From Kribbella pratensis (GTDB lineage Bacteria > Actinomycetota > Actinomycetes > Propionibacteriales > Kribbellaceae), in the NCBI RefSeq assembly GCF_004366075.1, contig NZ_SODU01000001.1, positions 2,501,134 to 2,565,133 on the forward strand: 64,000 bases of DNA. The letters are read 5' to 3'. Below, piece by piece: positions 24,649 to 33,083 of this stretch; the stretch's first letter is position 1, and each line of letters begins with the position of its first letter. Below the pieces are notes generated by a model. The model saw only the letters and a program-made list of their open reading frames with translations. It was not told where the DNA came from and did no database searches. Position numbers and translations under genes: made by a program.

Positions 24649-26442
24649 ATGGCCAGAAGACGGCTGGCGGCAGTATCCCTTGCCGCCGTCGCGAGCATCG
24701 CGCTCGCGGCTTGCAGCAGCGGCGGCACGACACCGTCCGGATCCGGAGGCAGTGCCGGCACACCGGTCAGCGGCGGCACCCTGAACATGCTCGGGGCAGG
24801 CGACGTCGACTACATGGATCCCAACATCAGCTACTACTCCGTCGGTTACCTGAACCTGCGGATGTGGAGCCGGCAGCTGTTCACCTACCCGGCCGAGCCC
24901 GGGGGCAAGAACACCACGCCTGTCGCCGACCTCGCCACCGAGATCCCGACCACGGCGAACGGCGGCATCAGCGCGGACGGCAAGACGTACACGATCAAGA
25001 TCCGGCCCGGAGCGAAGTGGAGCACGACCCCCGGCCGCCAGGTGACCGCCGCCGACCTGGTCCGCGGCGTCAAGCGGACCGCCAACCCGGTGCAACCGTT
25101 CGGCGGCATCCCGGACTTCGCGAACCTGATCGTCGGCTACAAGGCGTTCGCCGACGGCTTCGCCAAGGCGCCGAAGACGGTCGCCGGGATCCAGGAGTAC
25201 ATCGACAAGACCCCGCTGCCCGGCGTGGAGGCCAAGGACGACACGACCGTCGTCTTCCACCTCACCCAGCCGGCGTCGTACTTCGTCGACATGCTGACGC
25301 TGCCGGCCTTCTCCGCCGCGCCGGTCGAGTCGCTCAAGTATCTGCCGGCCAGCACCGAGCTGGGCAACAAGTTCCCGTCCGACGGCCCGTACAAGGTCGA
25401 CTCGTGGGTGCCGACCAAGTCGATCACGTACTCCCGCAACCCCAACTGGGACCCGGCGTCCGACCCGGTCCGGAAGGCGTACGTCGACAAGATCGTGGTC
25501 AACGAGACCGTCACGCAGGACTCGATCCAGCAGCAGCTGCAGACCGGTACGCCGTCGGCCGACATGGAGTTCGACGTCGCGCCACCGCCGTCCCAGCTGC
25601 CCGCGCTGCAGGCCAAGAAGGACCCGAAGCTGACCATCGGCGACACCGCGAGCTCCAACCCGTACGTCGTCTACAACACCGTCTCGCCGAACAACGACAA
25701 GGCGATGCAGAACCCGAAGGTGCGGCAGGCGATCAGCTACGCGATCAACCGCGACCACATCCTGCAGGTGCTCGGCGGCAAGACGCTCAACCCGCCGCTG
25801 ACGCACGTGCTGCCGGACGTGATCACCGGCTCCAAGCAGATCGATCCGTACCCGTACAACCCGGACAAGGCCAAGCAACTGCTGGCCGAGGCAGGGTTCC
25901 CGCACCTGACGCTCAAGTTCCTCTACCGGAACGCGACCGAGGGCAGCAGCAAGTCCTTCCAGACGATCCAGCAGGACCTGTCCAAGGTCGGCATCACGGT
26001 CGTCGGCGTACCGTCGCCGAACGCGGACTTCTACGTGAAGTACCTGCAGGTGCCGAGCGTCGCGAAGCGCGGTGTCTGGGATGTCTCGCTGGCCGGCTGG
26101 GGCGCGGACTGGTACGGCAACGCGGCACTGTCGTTCTTCAACCCGCTGTTCTCGGGTGAGCCGTCGTACCCGCCGGTCGGCAGCAACTTCGGGCTCTACA
26201 ACGACCCGGAGACCAACACACTGATCAAGCAGGCGATCGCGGCGCCGACCGTCGACGCGGCCGCCGAGCTGTGGGCCAAGGCCGACGCCCGGGTGATGGA
26301 CCAGGCAGCGTTCTTCCCGCTCACCAGCAACAAGCAGGCGAACTACCACGCCGAACAGGTGAACAACGCGGTCTACGTGCCGTCCATGCAGAACTACGAC
26401 CCGACCAACGTCTGGCTCTCCAAAGACAAGCAGGGCGGCTAA
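24649..26442 (+). CDS. Peptide ABC transporter substrate-binding lipoprotein (SBP_bac_5)
   Basis: A 597-residue extracytoplasmic solute receptor. A signal peptide ends in the lipobox ALAACSS (Cys about residue 23), and a Gly/Ser linker follows. The SBP_bac_5 body contains SADGKTYTIKIRPGAKWST, AVSYAINRDHI-like sequence near residue 365 (QAISYAINRDHI) and YNPDKAKQLLAEAGFP. The family binds oligopeptides, dipeptides or nickel complexes. It is the first gene of a complete importer operon (receptor, two ATPases, two permeases). TTGACA at 24560 may be a -35 element, but no matching -10 is obvious. Confidence 0.94.
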   Translation: MARRRLAAVSLAAVASIALAACSSGGTTPSGSGGSAGTPVSGGTLNMLGAGDVDYMDPNISYYSVGYLNLRMWSRQLFTYPAEPGGKNTTPVADLATEIPTTANGGISADGKTYTIKIRPGAKWSTTPGRQVTAADLVRGVKRTANPVQPFGGIPDFANLIVGYKAFADGFAKAPKTVAGIQEYIDKTPLPGVEAKDDTTVVFHLTQPASYFVDMLTLPAFSAAPVESLKYLPASTELGNKFPSDGPYKVDSWVPTKSITYSRNPNWDPASDPVRKAYVDKIVVNETVTQDSIQQQLQTGTPSADMEFDVAPPPSQLPALQAKKDPKLTIGDTASSNPYVVYNTVSPNNDKAMQNPKVRQAISYAINRDHILQVLGGKTLNPPLTHVLPDVITGSKQIDPYPYNPDKAKQLLAEAGFPHLTLKFLYRNATEGSSKSFQTIQQDLSKVGITVVGVPSPNADFYVKYLQVPSVAKRGVWDVSLAGWGADWYGNAALSFFNPLFSGEPSYPPVGSNFGLYNDPETNTLIKQAIAAPTVDAAAELWAKADARVMDQAAFFPLTSNKQANYHAEQVNNAVYVPSMQNYDPTNVWLSKDKQGG

Positions 26443-26448
26443 GACCTC

Positions 26449-27426
26449 ATGGCCCTACTGGAAGTAAGAGATCTTCGGGTCTCCTTCGACACCCCGGACG
26501 GTACTGTCCGTGCCGTCCGGGGGCTGTCGTTCGACGTGGAGGCCGGGCAGACGCTCGCCGTGGTGGGCGAGTCCGGCTCCGGCAAGAGCGTCGCCACCCA
26601 GACCATCACCGGCCTCACCCGCGGCGCGAAGGTCTCCGGTACGGCGTACTTCGACGGCACCGACCTGATCACCGCGGACCCGGCGACGCTCCGGCGGCTG
26701 CGCGGCGCCCAGATCGGCATGATCTTCCAGGACCCGCTGTCCAGCCTGCATCCGCAGTACCGGGTCGGCTGGCAGATCGTGGAGATGATCCGGGCGCACG
26801 ACCTGACGATCGGCAAGCAGGCGGCCCGGAAACGTGCCGCCGAACTGCTGAGTCTGGTCGGCATCCCGCGGGCAGCGGAGCGGATCGACGACTATCCCCA
26901 CCAGTTCTCCGGCGGGATGCGGCAACGGGTGATGATCGCGATGGCGATGGCCCTCGACCCGGCGCTGCTGATCGCGGACGAGCCGACCACCGCACTCGAC
27001 GTGACGGTCCAGGCCCAGGTGCTGAACGTGATGCGCCGGCTGCAGGAGCAGTTCGGTACGGCGATCATCCTGATCACGCACGACCTCGGCGTGGTGGCCG
27101 AGATGGCCGACGAGGTCGTCGTCATGTATGCCGGTGCGGTGATGGAACGCGCGCCGCGCCGCGACATCTTCTACCGCAACCACCACCCGTACACGCAGGG
27201 TCTGCTCGCGTCCCTGCCCGCCCGCAGCGGCGATCGCCTGACCCCGATCCAGGGCACCCCGCCCAGCCTGATCAGTCTGCCGAAGGGCTGCCCGTTCGCC
27301 GCCCGGTGCTCGCACGTGTTCGACAAGTGCTCGGAACCACCACCGCTGGCGGACGTGGGCGGCGACCCACGTCATCAGTCCGCGTGCTGGCTCCCTCACG
27401 ACGTGAACGAGGCGGTGGCTTCATGA
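26449..27426 (+). CDS. Peptide ABC transporter ATPase (OppD/DppD-like)
   Basis: A 325-residue nucleotide-binding protein. Walker A is GESGSGKSV, the signature is FSGGMRQRVMIAMAM, and Walker B is LLIADEPTTALD. The C-terminal oligo_HPY domain (about residues 255-310) carries the Cys pattern GCPFAARCSHVFDKC that binds an iron-sulfur cluster in this family. It starts six bases after the receptor gene and ends in an ATGA overlap with the second ATPase gene. Confidence 0.95.
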   Translation: MALLEVRDLRVSFDTPDGTVRAVRGLSFDVEAGQTLAVVGESGSGKSVATQTITGLTRGAKVSGTAYFDGTDLITADPATLRRLRGAQIGMIFQDPLSSLHPQYRVGWQIVEMIRAHDLTIGKQAARKRAAELLSLVGIPRAAERIDDYPHQFSGGMRQRVMIAMAMALDPALLIADEPTTALDVTVQAQVLNVMRRLQEQFGTAIILITHDLGVVAEMADEVVVMYAGAVMERAPRRDIFYRNHHPYTQGLLASLPARSGDRLTPIQGTPPSLISLPKGCPFAARCSHVFDKCSEPPPLADVGGDPRHQSACWLPHDVNEAVAS

Positions 27427-28436
27427 CCGACGTACTTCTGAAAGTGGACGACGTACGAAAGGAGTTCCCGACACATTCCAAGGAGGTTGTGCAGGCTGTC
27501 GCCGGGGTCTCGCTGGAGGTGCACAAGGGCGAGACGCTCGGACTGGTCGGCGAGACCGGCTGCGGCAAGTCCTCGCTGGCCCGTTGCATGGCACACCTGT
27601 ACGACGTGACGTCGGGCTCGGTGTGGTTCGAGGGCCAGGAGATCACCAAGCTCTCGCGCAAGGCCATGCGGCCGCTGCGCCGGGACGTGCAGGTGATCTT
27701 CCAGGACCCGTACGGCTCGCTCAACCCGCGCCGCCGGGTCGGGTCGATCATCGGGGATCCGTTCGCGATCCATGGGATTGCCTCCGGCAACGAGCGGAAG
27801 AAGAAGGTCCAGGAGCTGATGGAGCTGGTCGGGCTGAATCCCGAGCACTACAACAGGTTCCCGGCCGAGTTCTCCGGTGGCCAGCGGCAACGGATCGGGG
27901 TCGCGCGGGCGCTCGCGCTGCGGCCCAAGCTGGTGATCTGCGACGAACCGGTGTCGGCACTGGACGTGTCGATCCAGGCGCAGATCATCAACCTGCTGTC
28001 GGATCTGCAGCGGGAGTTCGACCTCACCTACGTGTTCATCTCGCACGACCTGTCCGTGGTCCGGCACGTGAGCGACCGGATCGCGGTGATGTACCTGGGC
28101 AAGATCGTCGAACTGGCGCCGACCAGCGAACTGTTCGGGCAGACCCGGCACCCGTACACGAGGGCCCTGCTGTCGGCGCTGCCGGTCGCGGACCCGGACA
28201 CCGCCGACAGCCGCGAGCAGATCATCCTCGGCGGCGACATCCCGTCCGCGACCAACCCGCCGACGGGGTGCCGTTTCCACACCCGCTGCCCGAAGGCGCG
28301 CCTCGACTGCACAGCCGAGGAACCGGTCCTCGAGCCGGTCCTGACCGACAAGCCCGACCATCGCACCGCGTGCTTCTACCCGTTGACGGTGGGAGAGGAC
28401 CTCTCCACCGCCGTACCAGACCTGAAGGCATCATGA
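27423..28436 (+). CDS. Peptide ABC transporter ATPase (OppF/DppF-like)
   Basis: A 337-residue second nucleotide-binding protein. Walker A is GETGCGKSS, the signature is FSGGQRQRIGVARAL, and Walker B is LVICDEPVSALD. The C-terminal oligo_HPY domain has GCRFHTRCPKARLDC. ATG 27423 overlaps the TGA of the OppD-like gene. The frame extends upstream of this ATG without family similarity, so I reject the longer version. Its own stop codon overlaps the ATG of a 40-codon frame that bridges to the first permease gene. Confidence 0.95.
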   Translation: MTDVLLKVDDVRKEFPTHSKEVVQAVAGVSLEVHKGETLGLVGETGCGKSSLARCMAHLYDVTSGSVWFEGQEITKLSRKAMRPLRRDVQVIFQDPYGSLNPRRRVGSIIGDPFAIHGIASGNERKKKVQELMELVGLNPEHYNRFPAEFSGGQRQRIGVARALALRPKLVICDEPVSALDVSIQAQIINLLSDLQREFDLTYVFISHDLSVVRHVSDRIAVMYLGKIVELAPTSELFGQTRHPYTRALLSALPVADPDTADSREQIILGGDIPSATNPPTGCRFHTRCPKARLDCTAEEPVLEPVLTDKPDHRTACFYPLTVGEDLSTAVPDLKAS

Positions 28437-28555
28437 CGGTATTGATGCCACGCCTCCGGCGCGGCGGGTCATGGGGCTGTGACTCCCGGTCTTCCCTCGT
28501 CGCTCCGGTCGCTTCGCTCCCTCCACTCCTCAGTCCAGACCGGGAGGCCCCATGA
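28433..28555 (+). CDS. Candidate 40-codon bridging ORF within the importer operon
   Basis: An ATG at 28433 overlaps the TGA of the OppF-like gene, and the frame's own TGA overlaps the ATG of the permease gene at 28552, both as ATGA. The product would be a Pro/Ser/Leu-rich 40-mer without recognised similarity. The exact fit suggests a translational bridge that keeps ribosomes coupled across a 115-bp gap. The DNA also contains an inverted repeat (CTCCCGGTCT/AGACCGGGAG, 28483-28546) and low-complexity CTCC runs, so an inserted repeat is an alternative. Confidence 0.35.
   Translation: MTVLMPRLRRGGSWGCDSRSSLVAPVASLPPLLSPDREAP
28483..28546. repeat. Inverted repeat between importer ATPase and permease genes
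   Basis: CTCCCGGTCT (28483-28492) and AGACCGGGAG (28537-28546) are perfect complements 44 bp apart. The loop is rich in CTCC and CGCT words. It could modulate the ratio of ATPase to permease mRNA, or be a decayed REP-like element. Confidence 0.5.
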
Positions 28556-29478
28556 CCAGTGCCATCGAGATGGTTGATGTTCTCGACGAGCCGAGGGCGA
28601 TTGAGGGGCGGAGTCCGTTCTCGCTCGCGTTGCGCCGGTTGCGCAAGGACAAGGTGGCGATGATCTCGCTCGCCGTGATCGTGCTGATCGTGCTCATGGC
28701 GATCCTCGCGCCGGTGTTCGCGGCCGTGACGGGGCATCCGCCGAACGAGCAGTACCGCGACCTCGGACTGACACCGGACGGCCTGCCGCGCGGTCCGAAC
28801 GGCACGTTCTGGCTGGGGACCGACGACCTCGGCCGCGACGTCCTGGTGCGGATTGCGTACGGCGCTCGCATCTCACTGCTCGTCGGCGTGATCGCGACCG
28901 CCATCACGGTCGTCATCGGCGTCGTACTGGGGCTGGCAGCGGGGTTCCTCGGAGGGATCACCGACACGATCCTGGCGCGACTGATCGACGTGGTGCTGTC
29001 CGTGCCGTTCCTGCTGGTGGCGATCGCGCTGGTGTCCGTGACCGGCCCGAGCCTGACCGTCACGGTGCTGGTGATCGGCTGCTTCAGCTGGGCGTCCGTG
29101 GCCCGGATCGTCCGCGGGCAGGTGCTGTCGCTGCGGGAGCGGGAGTTCGTCGAGGCGGCCCGTTCGCTCGGCGCCGGCGACCGGCGGATCATGTTCGTCG
29201 ACGTACTGCCGAACGTGATCGCGCCGGTGATCGTCTACACCACACTGCTGATTCCCGTGGTGATCGTGACCCAGGCGACGTTGTCGTTCCTCGGACTCGG
29301 CCTGCCGCCGCCCACCCCCGACTGGGGCGGGATGATCAGCGAGTCGCAGAACTACTACACGACCGCGTGGTGGTTCATCCTGTTCCCCGGTCTGGCGCTG
29401 CTGGTCACCACGCTCGCCTTCAACCTCTTCGGTGACGGCGTCCGGGACGCCTTCGACCCCCGCGCAGATCGGACCTGA
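28552..29478 (+). CDS. Peptide ABC transporter permease (OppC/DppC-like)
   Basis: A 308-residue permease. The N-terminal OppC_N region (SLALRRLRKDKVAMISLAVI) leads into the first helix, then an extracellular loop with the family motif FWLGTDDLGRDVLVRIAYGA, and a five-helix BPD core. The EAA loop is REFVEAARSLGAGDRRIMF. It is preceded by the bridging frame and ends two bases before the second permease gene. Confidence 0.95.
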   Translation: MTSAIEMVDVLDEPRAIEGRSPFSLALRRLRKDKVAMISLAVIVLIVLMAILAPVFAAVTGHPPNEQYRDLGLTPDGLPRGPNGTFWLGTDDLGRDVLVRIAYGARISLLVGVIATAITVVIGVVLGLAAGFLGGITDTILARLIDVVLSVPFLLVAIALVSVTGPSLTVTVLVIGCFSWASVARIVRGQVLSLREREFVEAARSLGAGDRRIMFVDVLPNVIAPVIVYTTLLIPVVIVTQATLSFLGLGLPPPTPDWGGMISESQNYYTTAWWFILFPGLALLVTTLAFNLFGDGVRDAFDPRADRT

Positions 29479-29480
29479 TC

Positions 29481-30440
29481 ATGGCCATGTTCCTGATCCG
29501 CCGGATCGGTCACGGGATCCTGGTCCTGTGGCTGATCAGCGTGGCGGTGTTCGCCCTGTTCTTCGTTGCTCCGAGCAACGTCGCACAGACACTCGCAGGC
29601 CGGCAGGGTACGCCGGAGACGATCGCGCTGATCAAGCACCGACTCGGTCTCGACCTACCGGTCTGGCAGCAGTACCTGCACTTCCTGGGCAATGCGGTGA
29701 AGGGGAACCTCGGATACGACTACTACCACCAGGTGCCGGTGACGCACATCATCGGGCAGGCGCTGCCGATCACGGTGTCGCTGGCACTCGGCGCGGCCGT
29801 GCTGTGGCTGGCGCTGGGCGTGTTCAACGGTGTCATCTCGGCGACGCACCCACGATCGCTGGCGGACCGCGGGCTGACGCTGTTCGCGTTGTTCTTCTAC
29901 TCGTTCCCGTCGTTCCTGCTCGGCCTGCTGTTGCTGTACTTCCTGTACTTCCGGCTCACACTGTCCGGCTTCGGCTGGTTCCCCGCGGGCGGCTACGCGC
30001 CACTCGCCGGCGGGATCGGGCCCTGGTTCCAGCACCTGTTGCTGCCCTGGGTCGCCCTGGCCTTGTTGCTGGCGGCAACGTACACCCGATTGACCCGCGG
30101 CTCGATGCTGGACGTTCTCGGTGAGGACTACATCCGGACCGCGCGGTCGAAGGGGATCCGGGAGAGCCGTGTGGTCGTCGTCCACGGCCTGCGCAGCGCG
30201 CTGACGCCGGTGGTCACGCAGTTCGGCATCGACCTCGGGCAGCTGATCGGCGGCGTGGTCGTCACCGAGACCGTGTTCAGCCTGCCCGGGCTCGGACAGA
30301 CCGCGGTCACCGCGATCAACCAGCAGGACCTACCAGTGATCATCGGCATCGTCCTGTTCGCCTCGGCGGCCGTCGTGGTGGCGAACATCCTCGTCGACAT
30401 CGGGTACGCCGTACTCGATCCACGCGTCCGACTGCACTAG
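29481..30440 (+). CDS. Peptide ABC transporter permease (OppB/DppB-like)
   Basis: A 319-residue permease. The N-terminal helix FLIRRIGHGILVLWLISVAV and the short PETIALIKHRLGLD motif are typical of the OppB branch, with six helices in all. The EAA loop is EDYIRTARSKGIRESRVVV. It completes the importer. The permease order (C before B) and ATPases before permeases is less usual than the classic opp order, but all five functions are present. Confidence 0.95.
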   Translation: MAMFLIRRIGHGILVLWLISVAVFALFFVAPSNVAQTLAGRQGTPETIALIKHRLGLDLPVWQQYLHFLGNAVKGNLGYDYYHQVPVTHIIGQALPITVSLALGAAVLWLALGVFNGVISATHPRSLADRGLTLFALFFYSFPSFLLGLLLLYFLYFRLTLSGFGWFPAGGYAPLAGGIGPWFQHLLLPWVALALLLAATYTRLTRGSMLDVLGEDYIRTARSKGIRESRVVVVHGLRSALTPVVTQFGIDLGQLIGGVVVTETVFSLPGLGQTAVTAINQQDLPVIIGIVLFASAAVVVANILVDIGYAVLDPRVRLH

Positions 30441-30491
30441 CTGTACCGGAGGACGGGGGTATGTGGCCCGTCCTTCGGTACGTTGTTCCTC

Positions 30492-31478
30492 GTGATCGCT
30501 GTCTATGGCGCGGGTGGGATCGGATGTTACGTGGGTGGCCGGCTGGCCGCGACCGGTACGCCGGTGACGTTCGTCGGCCGGCCGCGAATGGCCGCCGAGC
30601 TCGCGACGCACGGCCTGCACCTGACGGACTACCTGGGGGCCGACCTTCGGGTCGCTGACGTGCCCTTCGAGACGACACCCACGGGCGCAGCCAAAGCGGA
30701 CCTGGTGCTGGTGACGGTGAAATCCGCGGCGACGGAGAGCGCCGCGGAGGAGTTGGCCGAGGTTTTGTCGCCGGGGACTGTGGTGGTGAGTTTCCAGAAC
30801 GGCGTGCGGAACGGCGAGATGCTGCGGTCGCGGCTGACCGAGCAGGTGGTGGTGACCGGGATGGTCCCGTTCAACGTGCTGAACCGGGGCGCCGGCGTGT
30901 TCCATCAAGGCACCGAGGGCGCGCTCGACGTACAGCGGGATGCCGCACTAGCGCCGTACCTGCAGGCTTTCGAACGGGCCGGGTTGCCGCTCGCGCAGCA
31001 CGACGACATCCTCCCGGTGCAGTGGGCGAAGCTCCTGCTGAACCTGAACAACCCCATCAACGCGCTGTCGAACCTGCCGTTGCGCGACGAGCTCTCGCAG
31101 CGCGCGTACCGCCGCTGCCTGGCCGCGGCACAGGCCGAGACCCTCGGGCTCCTCGACGCGGCCGGGATCCGGCCGGCCCAGCTGCTGGCCGTCCCGATGC
31201 ACCGCTTCCCCGCTGTTCTGCGGTTGCCGGACTTCCTGTTCCGGCGGCTCGCGAGCAAGGTGCTGGCAGTCGACCCGCTCGCGCGGACGTCGATGTGGGA
31301 GGACCTCGAGGCCGGCCGGACGACCGAGATCGACTACCTGAACGGCGAGGTCGTGCGGCTGGCGGAGTCCCTCGGCCGGACCGCGCCGGTCAACGCCCGG
31401 TTGGTGGAGCTGATCCGCGCGGCCGAGGCCGAGCGCCGGTCCTGGTCCGGTCCTGACCTCCTCCGTGAGCTGTCTTGA
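30492..31478 (+). CDS. 2-dehydropantoate 2-reductase family protein (PanE/ApbA-like)
   Basis: A 328-residue ketopantoate-reductase-like enzyme. The N-terminal NADP motif is VYGAGGIGCYVGGRLA, followed by VTVKSAATESAAEEL and the FQNGVRNGE segment, with the conserved Lys/Asn region WAKLLLNLNNPINAL and a C-terminal SMWEDLEAGRTTEIDYLNGE. PanE makes pantoate for coenzyme A, but many actinobacterial paralogues have other or unknown roles. I chose GTG 30492, the last start before the glycine motif. The flanking genes give no pathway hint. Its end overlaps the promoter of the next gene. Confidence 0.88.
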   Translation: MIAVYGAGGIGCYVGGRLAATGTPVTFVGRPRMAAELATHGLHLTDYLGADLRVADVPFETTPTGAAKADLVLVTVKSAATESAAEELAEVLSPGTVVVSFQNGVRNGEMLRSRLTEQVVVTGMVPFNVLNRGAGVFHQGTEGALDVQRDAALAPYLQAFERAGLPLAQHDDILPVQWAKLLLNLNNPINALSNLPLRDELSQRAYRRCLAAAQAETLGLLDAAGIRPAQLLAVPMHRFPAVLRLPDFLFRRLASKVLAVDPLARTSMWEDLEAGRTTEIDYLNGEVVRLAESLGRTAPVNARLVELIRAAEAERRSWSGPDLLRELS

Positions 31479-31505
31479 AATATGGGATGAAATCTCTCGT
31501 ATTAT
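31475..31505 (+). promoter_or_regulatory. Near-consensus promoter for a leaderless flavoprotein gene
   Basis: TTGAAA (31475-31480), 19 bases, then TATTAT (31500-31505), with the ATG at 31512. The expected transcription start coincides with the start codon, and no Shine-Dalgarno is present. The segment is unusually AT-rich (ATATGGGATGAAATC). It overlaps the stop codon of the upstream gene. Confidence 0.6.
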
Positions 31506-31511
31506 GAACGC

Positions 31512-32381
31512 ATGGATGTTGCGGTGGTGGGTGGGAGTGTGGCCGGGCTGCAGGCGGCCCTGACGTTGGGACGGGCGCGGCGCCGGGTGGTCCTGTTCGA
31601 CGACGGGCAGGCGCGGAACCGGTCCGCGTCACACGTGCACAACTTCCTCGGCGCGGAGGATCTTGCGCCGGGCGAGCTGCTGGCGGTGGGGCGGCGGCAG
31701 GTGTCGGCGTACGGCGTCGACGTGCGGGACACGCGGGTCGACGACGTGGACGTGGATGGTGACGAGTTCGTGGTCGGCGGGGAACGGGTGCGGGCCGTCG
31801 TACTGGCGACCGGGTTGTGGGACGAGTTGCCCGACATACCAGGGGTGACTGACGGGTGGGGTCGGTCGGTCGTGGCATGCCCGCACTGCCATGGGTGGGA
31901 GGTGCGGGATCAGCCGTTGGTACAGCTCGGGATGCGCGGGTCGCCGGAGCGGTCGGTGGCGCGGGCCTTGCTGCTGAGCCGGTGGAGCGACGACGTGACG
32001 TTGTGCACGGACGGGGACGAGCTGACAGCGGTACAGGTGGGTCAGCTGGCTCGGGCCGGGGTGGCTGTGCGGACCGAGCCCGTCAAAGAGGTGCGGGAAG
32101 GTTCTGTGCTGCTGGATGGGGTGGAGCTGGCGGCGCAGCGGGTGTTTGTGGTCGTGCGGCAGCATCAGCAGAGTGATCTGGCGGAGCGACTCGGGTGCCA
32201 GGTCGCGGATGGGGCGGTCGTGACGGACGAGGGCGGACGGACCACGATGCCTGGGATCTACGCGGTCGGTACGACGACCAGTCCGGCACTGCTCGCGATC
32301 GGTGCCGCAGGTCATGCGAGTACGGCGGCGGTCGCCGTACACGGGGATCTCCTAGAGCTGGATCTGGGCGGCGGGCGGTAG
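31512..32381 (+). CDS. Thioredoxin-reductase-like FAD/NAD(P) oxidoreductase
   Basis: A 289-residue flavoprotein. FAD motif VVGGSVAGLQAALTL at residues 5-19; then the family marker ARNRSASHVHNFLG, the ATGLWDELPDIPG segment, and CPHCHGWEVRDQPL near residue 120. In thioredoxin reductases the redox pair is CxxC; here CPHC occupies the corresponding region, as in many actinobacterial TrxB-like and mycothiol-related reductases. The C-terminal FAD motif is GIYAVGTTTSPALLAIG. Probably leaderless. It overlaps idi at the 3' end by 30 bp. Confidence 0.85.
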   Translation: MDVAVVGGSVAGLQAALTLGRARRRVVLFDDGQARNRSASHVHNFLGAEDLAPGELLAVGRRQVSAYGVDVRDTRVDDVDVDGDEFVVGGERVRAVVLATGLWDELPDIPGVTDGWGRSVVACPHCHGWEVRDQPLVQLGMRGSPERSVARALLLSRWSDDVTLCTDGDELTAVQVGQLARAGVAVRTEPVKEVREGSVLLDGVELAAQRVFVVVRQHQQSDLAERLGCQVADGAVVTDEGGRTTMPGIYAVGTTTSPALLAIGAAGHASTAAVAVHGDLLELDLGGGR

Positions 32382-32915
32382 CCGCGTCGGGTCGGCGATC
32401 GGCCAGTCCGCCGGCGGCGCCGGGAGCTCGTCCAGTTGCAGGAGGCACCAGGGCGAGAGGTCGGGGAACTGACGTACGTCGTGCCAGTCGGCCCACCGGT
32501 ACTCCGCGACCTCGGCGGGGTTCGGCGTCGGGTCACCGGTCCACCACGTTCGGTACACCGGGCAGATCTCGTTCTCGACCATGCCGGTCGGCATCTCGGC
32601 GCGGTACCGGAACTCCGGCAGCACCAGATCCACCGTGTCTACGACGATTGACAGTTCGTCCGCGAGGCGGCGCCGTACCGCGTGCTCCACCGGCTCGCCC
32701 GGGAGTGGGTGCCCGCAGCAACTATTGGTCCAGACGCCGGGCCAGGTGGGCTTGTCGAGCGCCCGCCGGGTCAGCAGCACCCGCCCGGCCGCGTCGATCA
32801 CGTAGCAGGAGAACGCGAGATGCAACGGCGTCGCCGCGTGGTGGACCGCCGCCTTCGCCTCGGTCCCGATCGCACGCCCGCCCTCGTCCACCAGCACAAC
32901 CCGCTCGTCGATCAC
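32352..32915 (-). CDS. idi: Isopentenyl-diphosphate delta-isomerase, type 1
   Basis: A 187-residue Nudix-fold isomerase that interconverts isopentenyl and dimethylallyl diphosphate. The catalytic Cys is in TNSCCGHP (about residue 66), and the partner Glu lies in MVENEICPVY, with the metal His in LHLAFSCYV. Length and both active-site segments match type 1 IDI. The GTG start at 32915 follows TAGGCT by seven bases, so it may be leaderless. It is divergent from the tyrosyl-tRNA synthetase leader and shares a very short intergenic region with it. Confidence 0.95.
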   Translation of the reverse strand: MIDERVVLVDEGGRAIGTEAKAAVHHAATPLHLAFSCYVIDAAGRVLLTRRALDKPTWPGVWTNSCCGHPLPGEPVEHAVRRRLADELSIVVDTVDLVLPEFRYRAEMPTGMVENEICPVYRTWWTGDPTPNPAEVAEYRWADWHDVRQFPDLSPWCLLQLDELPAPPADWPIADPTRLPPAAQIQL

Positions 32916-32970
32916 ATCCCCGAGCCTAATCGGATTCCGGGAGGCGCCCGGCAGCTGTTAGCCTCAGGGT

Positions 32971-33027
32971 GTGATCAAGCACTGCGTGACCTATCGACCG
33001 GCTCTGGGAGGAGTCGGCATTCTGTAG
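32971..33027 (+). CDS. Candidate leader peptide of tyrS (18 aa)
   Basis: GTG-initiated frame reading MIKHCVTYRPALGGVGIL. It would be leaderless if TAGCCT is the -10 element. A ribosome delayed at its one Tyr codon would cover the 5' arm of the first hairpin. No upstream ribosome binding site is apparent, so translation is not certain. Confidence 0.4.
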   Translation: MIKHCVTYRPALGGVGIL

Positions 33028-33055
33028 TCCCGCAGTCGCTCCACCCAGAGCCTCC

Positions 33056-33083
33056 GAGGCAGGAACCGTCCGGTTCCTGCCTC
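33056..33083 (+). terminator. Intrinsic terminator in the tyrS leader
   Basis: GAGGCAGGAACCG (33056-33068) and CGGTTCCTGCCTC (33071-33083) are perfect complements around a two-base TC centre, followed by TTTCCGTTT. It lies 55 bp upstream of the synthetase start and points in its direction, so transcription of tyrS must pass it. That makes a regulated terminator more likely than a gene-end terminator. Confidence 0.75.

Larger units (their letters stand above)
32959..33083 (+). promoter_or_regulatory. Leader of tyrS with a short peptide frame and terminator
   Basis: TAGCCT (32959-32964) is followed six bases later by a GTG at 32971 that opens an 18-codon frame ending with TAG at 33025-33027. 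The frame has a single Tyr codon (TAT, 32992-32994). GCTCTGGG (33001-33008) pairs with CCCAGAGC (33044-33051) and is extended by GGAG/CTCC. An intrinsic terminator follows. This layout resembles ribosome-mediated attenuation. I found no T-box consensus. Confidence 0.5.

Noticed and set aside
24649-30440. A biosynthetic gene cluster around the importer
   Set aside because: All genes fit an ordinary peptide ABC importer; no synthase or tailoring enzyme is adjacent.
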